NCBI GenBank assembly: GCA_001839685.1
Contig: MLAK01000711.1
Location: 9,826-27,355, forward strand
Source of the DNA: Tritrichomonas foetus
Taxonomy: Eukaryota; Parabasalia; Tritrichomonadida; Tritrichomonadidae
Direction of reading: 5' to 3'
Length of the DNA: 17,530 nt
The notes under the pieces were generated by a model. That model ran no database searches, was not told the DNA's origin, and worked only from the letters and a program-made list of their open reading frames with translations. The translations under genes and the position numbers were made by a program. Position 1 is the stretch's first letter. Each line of letters begins with the position of its first letter. Positions 16,678-17,530 of this stretch are shown here, in pieces.

Positions 16678-17186
16678 TGAATTGAACAATATGAATATTT
16701 ATAAACATAACATGATATGATTTCTTGATTATTATATATTTCTTATTTTTTCTGGAAAACTAGAAAATTCTTCTTAATATTAAGATTCATATGATATAGT
16801 TATTTTATTGTAAATATTCCAAAGGACGTTTGATCTTTGAAAATCGAAATTCTAATTGTGTAAAACTCGTTTTTTCGAAATTTTATACCAAATCTTGTTC
16901 ATCTAATTCTTTCTATATAACCAAACTAAACCATACTTATTTTAACGTAATTTCTATTTAAAAAATTAAGATAGCACCAAATATTTTATTTTCCTATTTT
17001 CTATTAATTTGAAGAAACTCTTTGTGAGTATTCATTTAAAAAAATAGAAAAAATTGAAAGAAACTCACAGAAAATTTGATAATAATTCGGTATTCAACAC
17101 ATACAATTTATTTGCATACTTTATCTTAACAATTTCTGTGCGCGGTTAAACTCGTTATCCCCAAAAAATAGTGAAAGAATTATAAA
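16678..17186. other. Intergenic AT-rich region upstream of the SHIPPO gene
   Basis: No gene seen. A perfect 14-bp palindrome TCTTAATATTAAGA lies at 16772-16785. Near the gene, GCGCGGTTAAACTCGTTATC (17140-17159) stands out as GC-richer; its minus strand reads TAACGA (17152-17157) and TAACCG (17143-17148), resembling Myb-recognition cores described in Trichomonas. No TCAY(T/A) Inr occurs close to the ATG. Confidence 0.45.
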
Positions 17187-17530
17187 ATGTCATCAGGATT
17201 AGTCGCCAGATGCACTGGACACAGAGGAAACGATCCTGGTCCAGGTGCCTATTCGATCCGCGGTAGTATAGGTGATGCACCAAAGTATACGCTCAAAGGA
17301 CGCCATGAATTGGCAAATCGACCAACAACTGCTCCGTACAGAATGCTGCCAACTTCGGTTGGAAATGGACCAAAGATTGCACTTGCAAGTCGTCATGCTA
17401 CACGTGAAATCACAGACACACCAGGACCAAATTATGTTCCACCAGCACTCGGATCAGATGCCAAGAAATCCACGATGTCATACAGACATGCTGAATCGAG
17501 AGATTCACGATTAGATAATCCAGGTCCAGG
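17187..17530 (+). CDS. SHIPPO/sperm-tail PG-rich repeat protein (3' end outside window)
   Basis: The frame starts at the ATG at 17187 and is open to the last base (114 codons plus 2 nt). The repeat hallmarks are DPGPGAYSI (residues 16-24), TPGPNYVPP (78-86) and NPGPG at the edge (111 on), with intervening RH-ending blocks: KYTLKGRH (33-40), KIALASRH (63-70) and TMSYRH (96-101). This is the STPGR (SHIPPO) repeat of ODF3/CIMAP-like proteins, which bind microtubule structures of flagella and cytoskeleton. In a flagellate protist, an axonemal or axostyle-associated role is inferred. The N terminus MSSGLVARC has no signal peptide. Codon use is GC-richer than in the neighbouring decayed region, consistent with a live, expressed gene. 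The total repeat number is unknown because the window ends. Confidence 0.85.
   Translation, partial: MSSGLVARCTGHRGNDPGPGAYSIRGSIGDAPKYTLKGRHELANRPTTAPYRMLPTSVGNGPKIALASRHATREITDTPGPNYVPPALGSDAKKSTMSYRHAESRDSRLDNPGP

Noticed and set aside
17199..17396. Minus-strand ORF at the right edge
   Set aside because: Antisense to the SHIPPO-repeat gene, with no motif; the plus-strand frame has clear family repeats.

Overview
This is an AT-rich (visually about two-thirds A+T) protist nuclear segment with large intronless genes and short intergenic gaps. It has no bacterial-style operons or Shine-Dalgarno sites. The gene content (PHD finger, HECT ligase, lumenal Hsp70, Vps26, SHIPPO/PG-rich repeat protein) is eukaryotic. 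Four start codons lie 11-23 nt downstream of TCAY(T/A), the initiator (Inr) known from trichomonads, and several stops overlap or adjoin TAAA, the trichomonad poly(A) signal. I infer a parabasalid, plausibly Trichomonas or Tritrichomonas. The species cannot be fixed from this sequence alone.

Layout. 1-1983 (+): 3' part of a Glu/Gln-rich protein ending in a PHD finger of the histone-reading type; it runs off the left edge. 2387-10318 (+): a 2643-residue HECT E3 ubiquitin ligase with intact catalytic Cys and a beta-propeller-like segment. 10579-12270 (-): a short secreted/ER Hsp70 relative (Grp170/Lhs1-like), convergent with the ligase. 12518-13072 (-): a small protein with a ubiquitin-like N terminus and a UBA-like segment. 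13259-14137 (+): retromer subunit Vps26, divergent from the UBA gene across a 186-bp shared promoter. 14527-15171 (+): a 214-residue acidic/basic low-complexity protein. 15180-16677 (+): a decayed coding region with serial frameshifts and stops whose fragments look like FYRN and FYRC domains, and which holds a 17-bp tandem repeat. 17187 to the right edge (+): 5' part of a SHIPPO-type PG-rich repeat cytoskeletal protein.

The genes do not form an evident operon or pathway. Loose themes are ubiquitin (HECT ligase, UBA protein), chromatin (PHD reader, FYRN/FYRC remnant) and the endomembrane system (Hsp70, Vps26). No mobile element, CRISPR array, rRNA or tRNA was recognised. The most unusual items are the FYR-domain remnant with its frame-breaking tandem repeat, the architecture of the giant HECT protein, the truncated lumenal Hsp70 without a visible ER-retention tail, and several perfect palindromes in the intergenic gaps.
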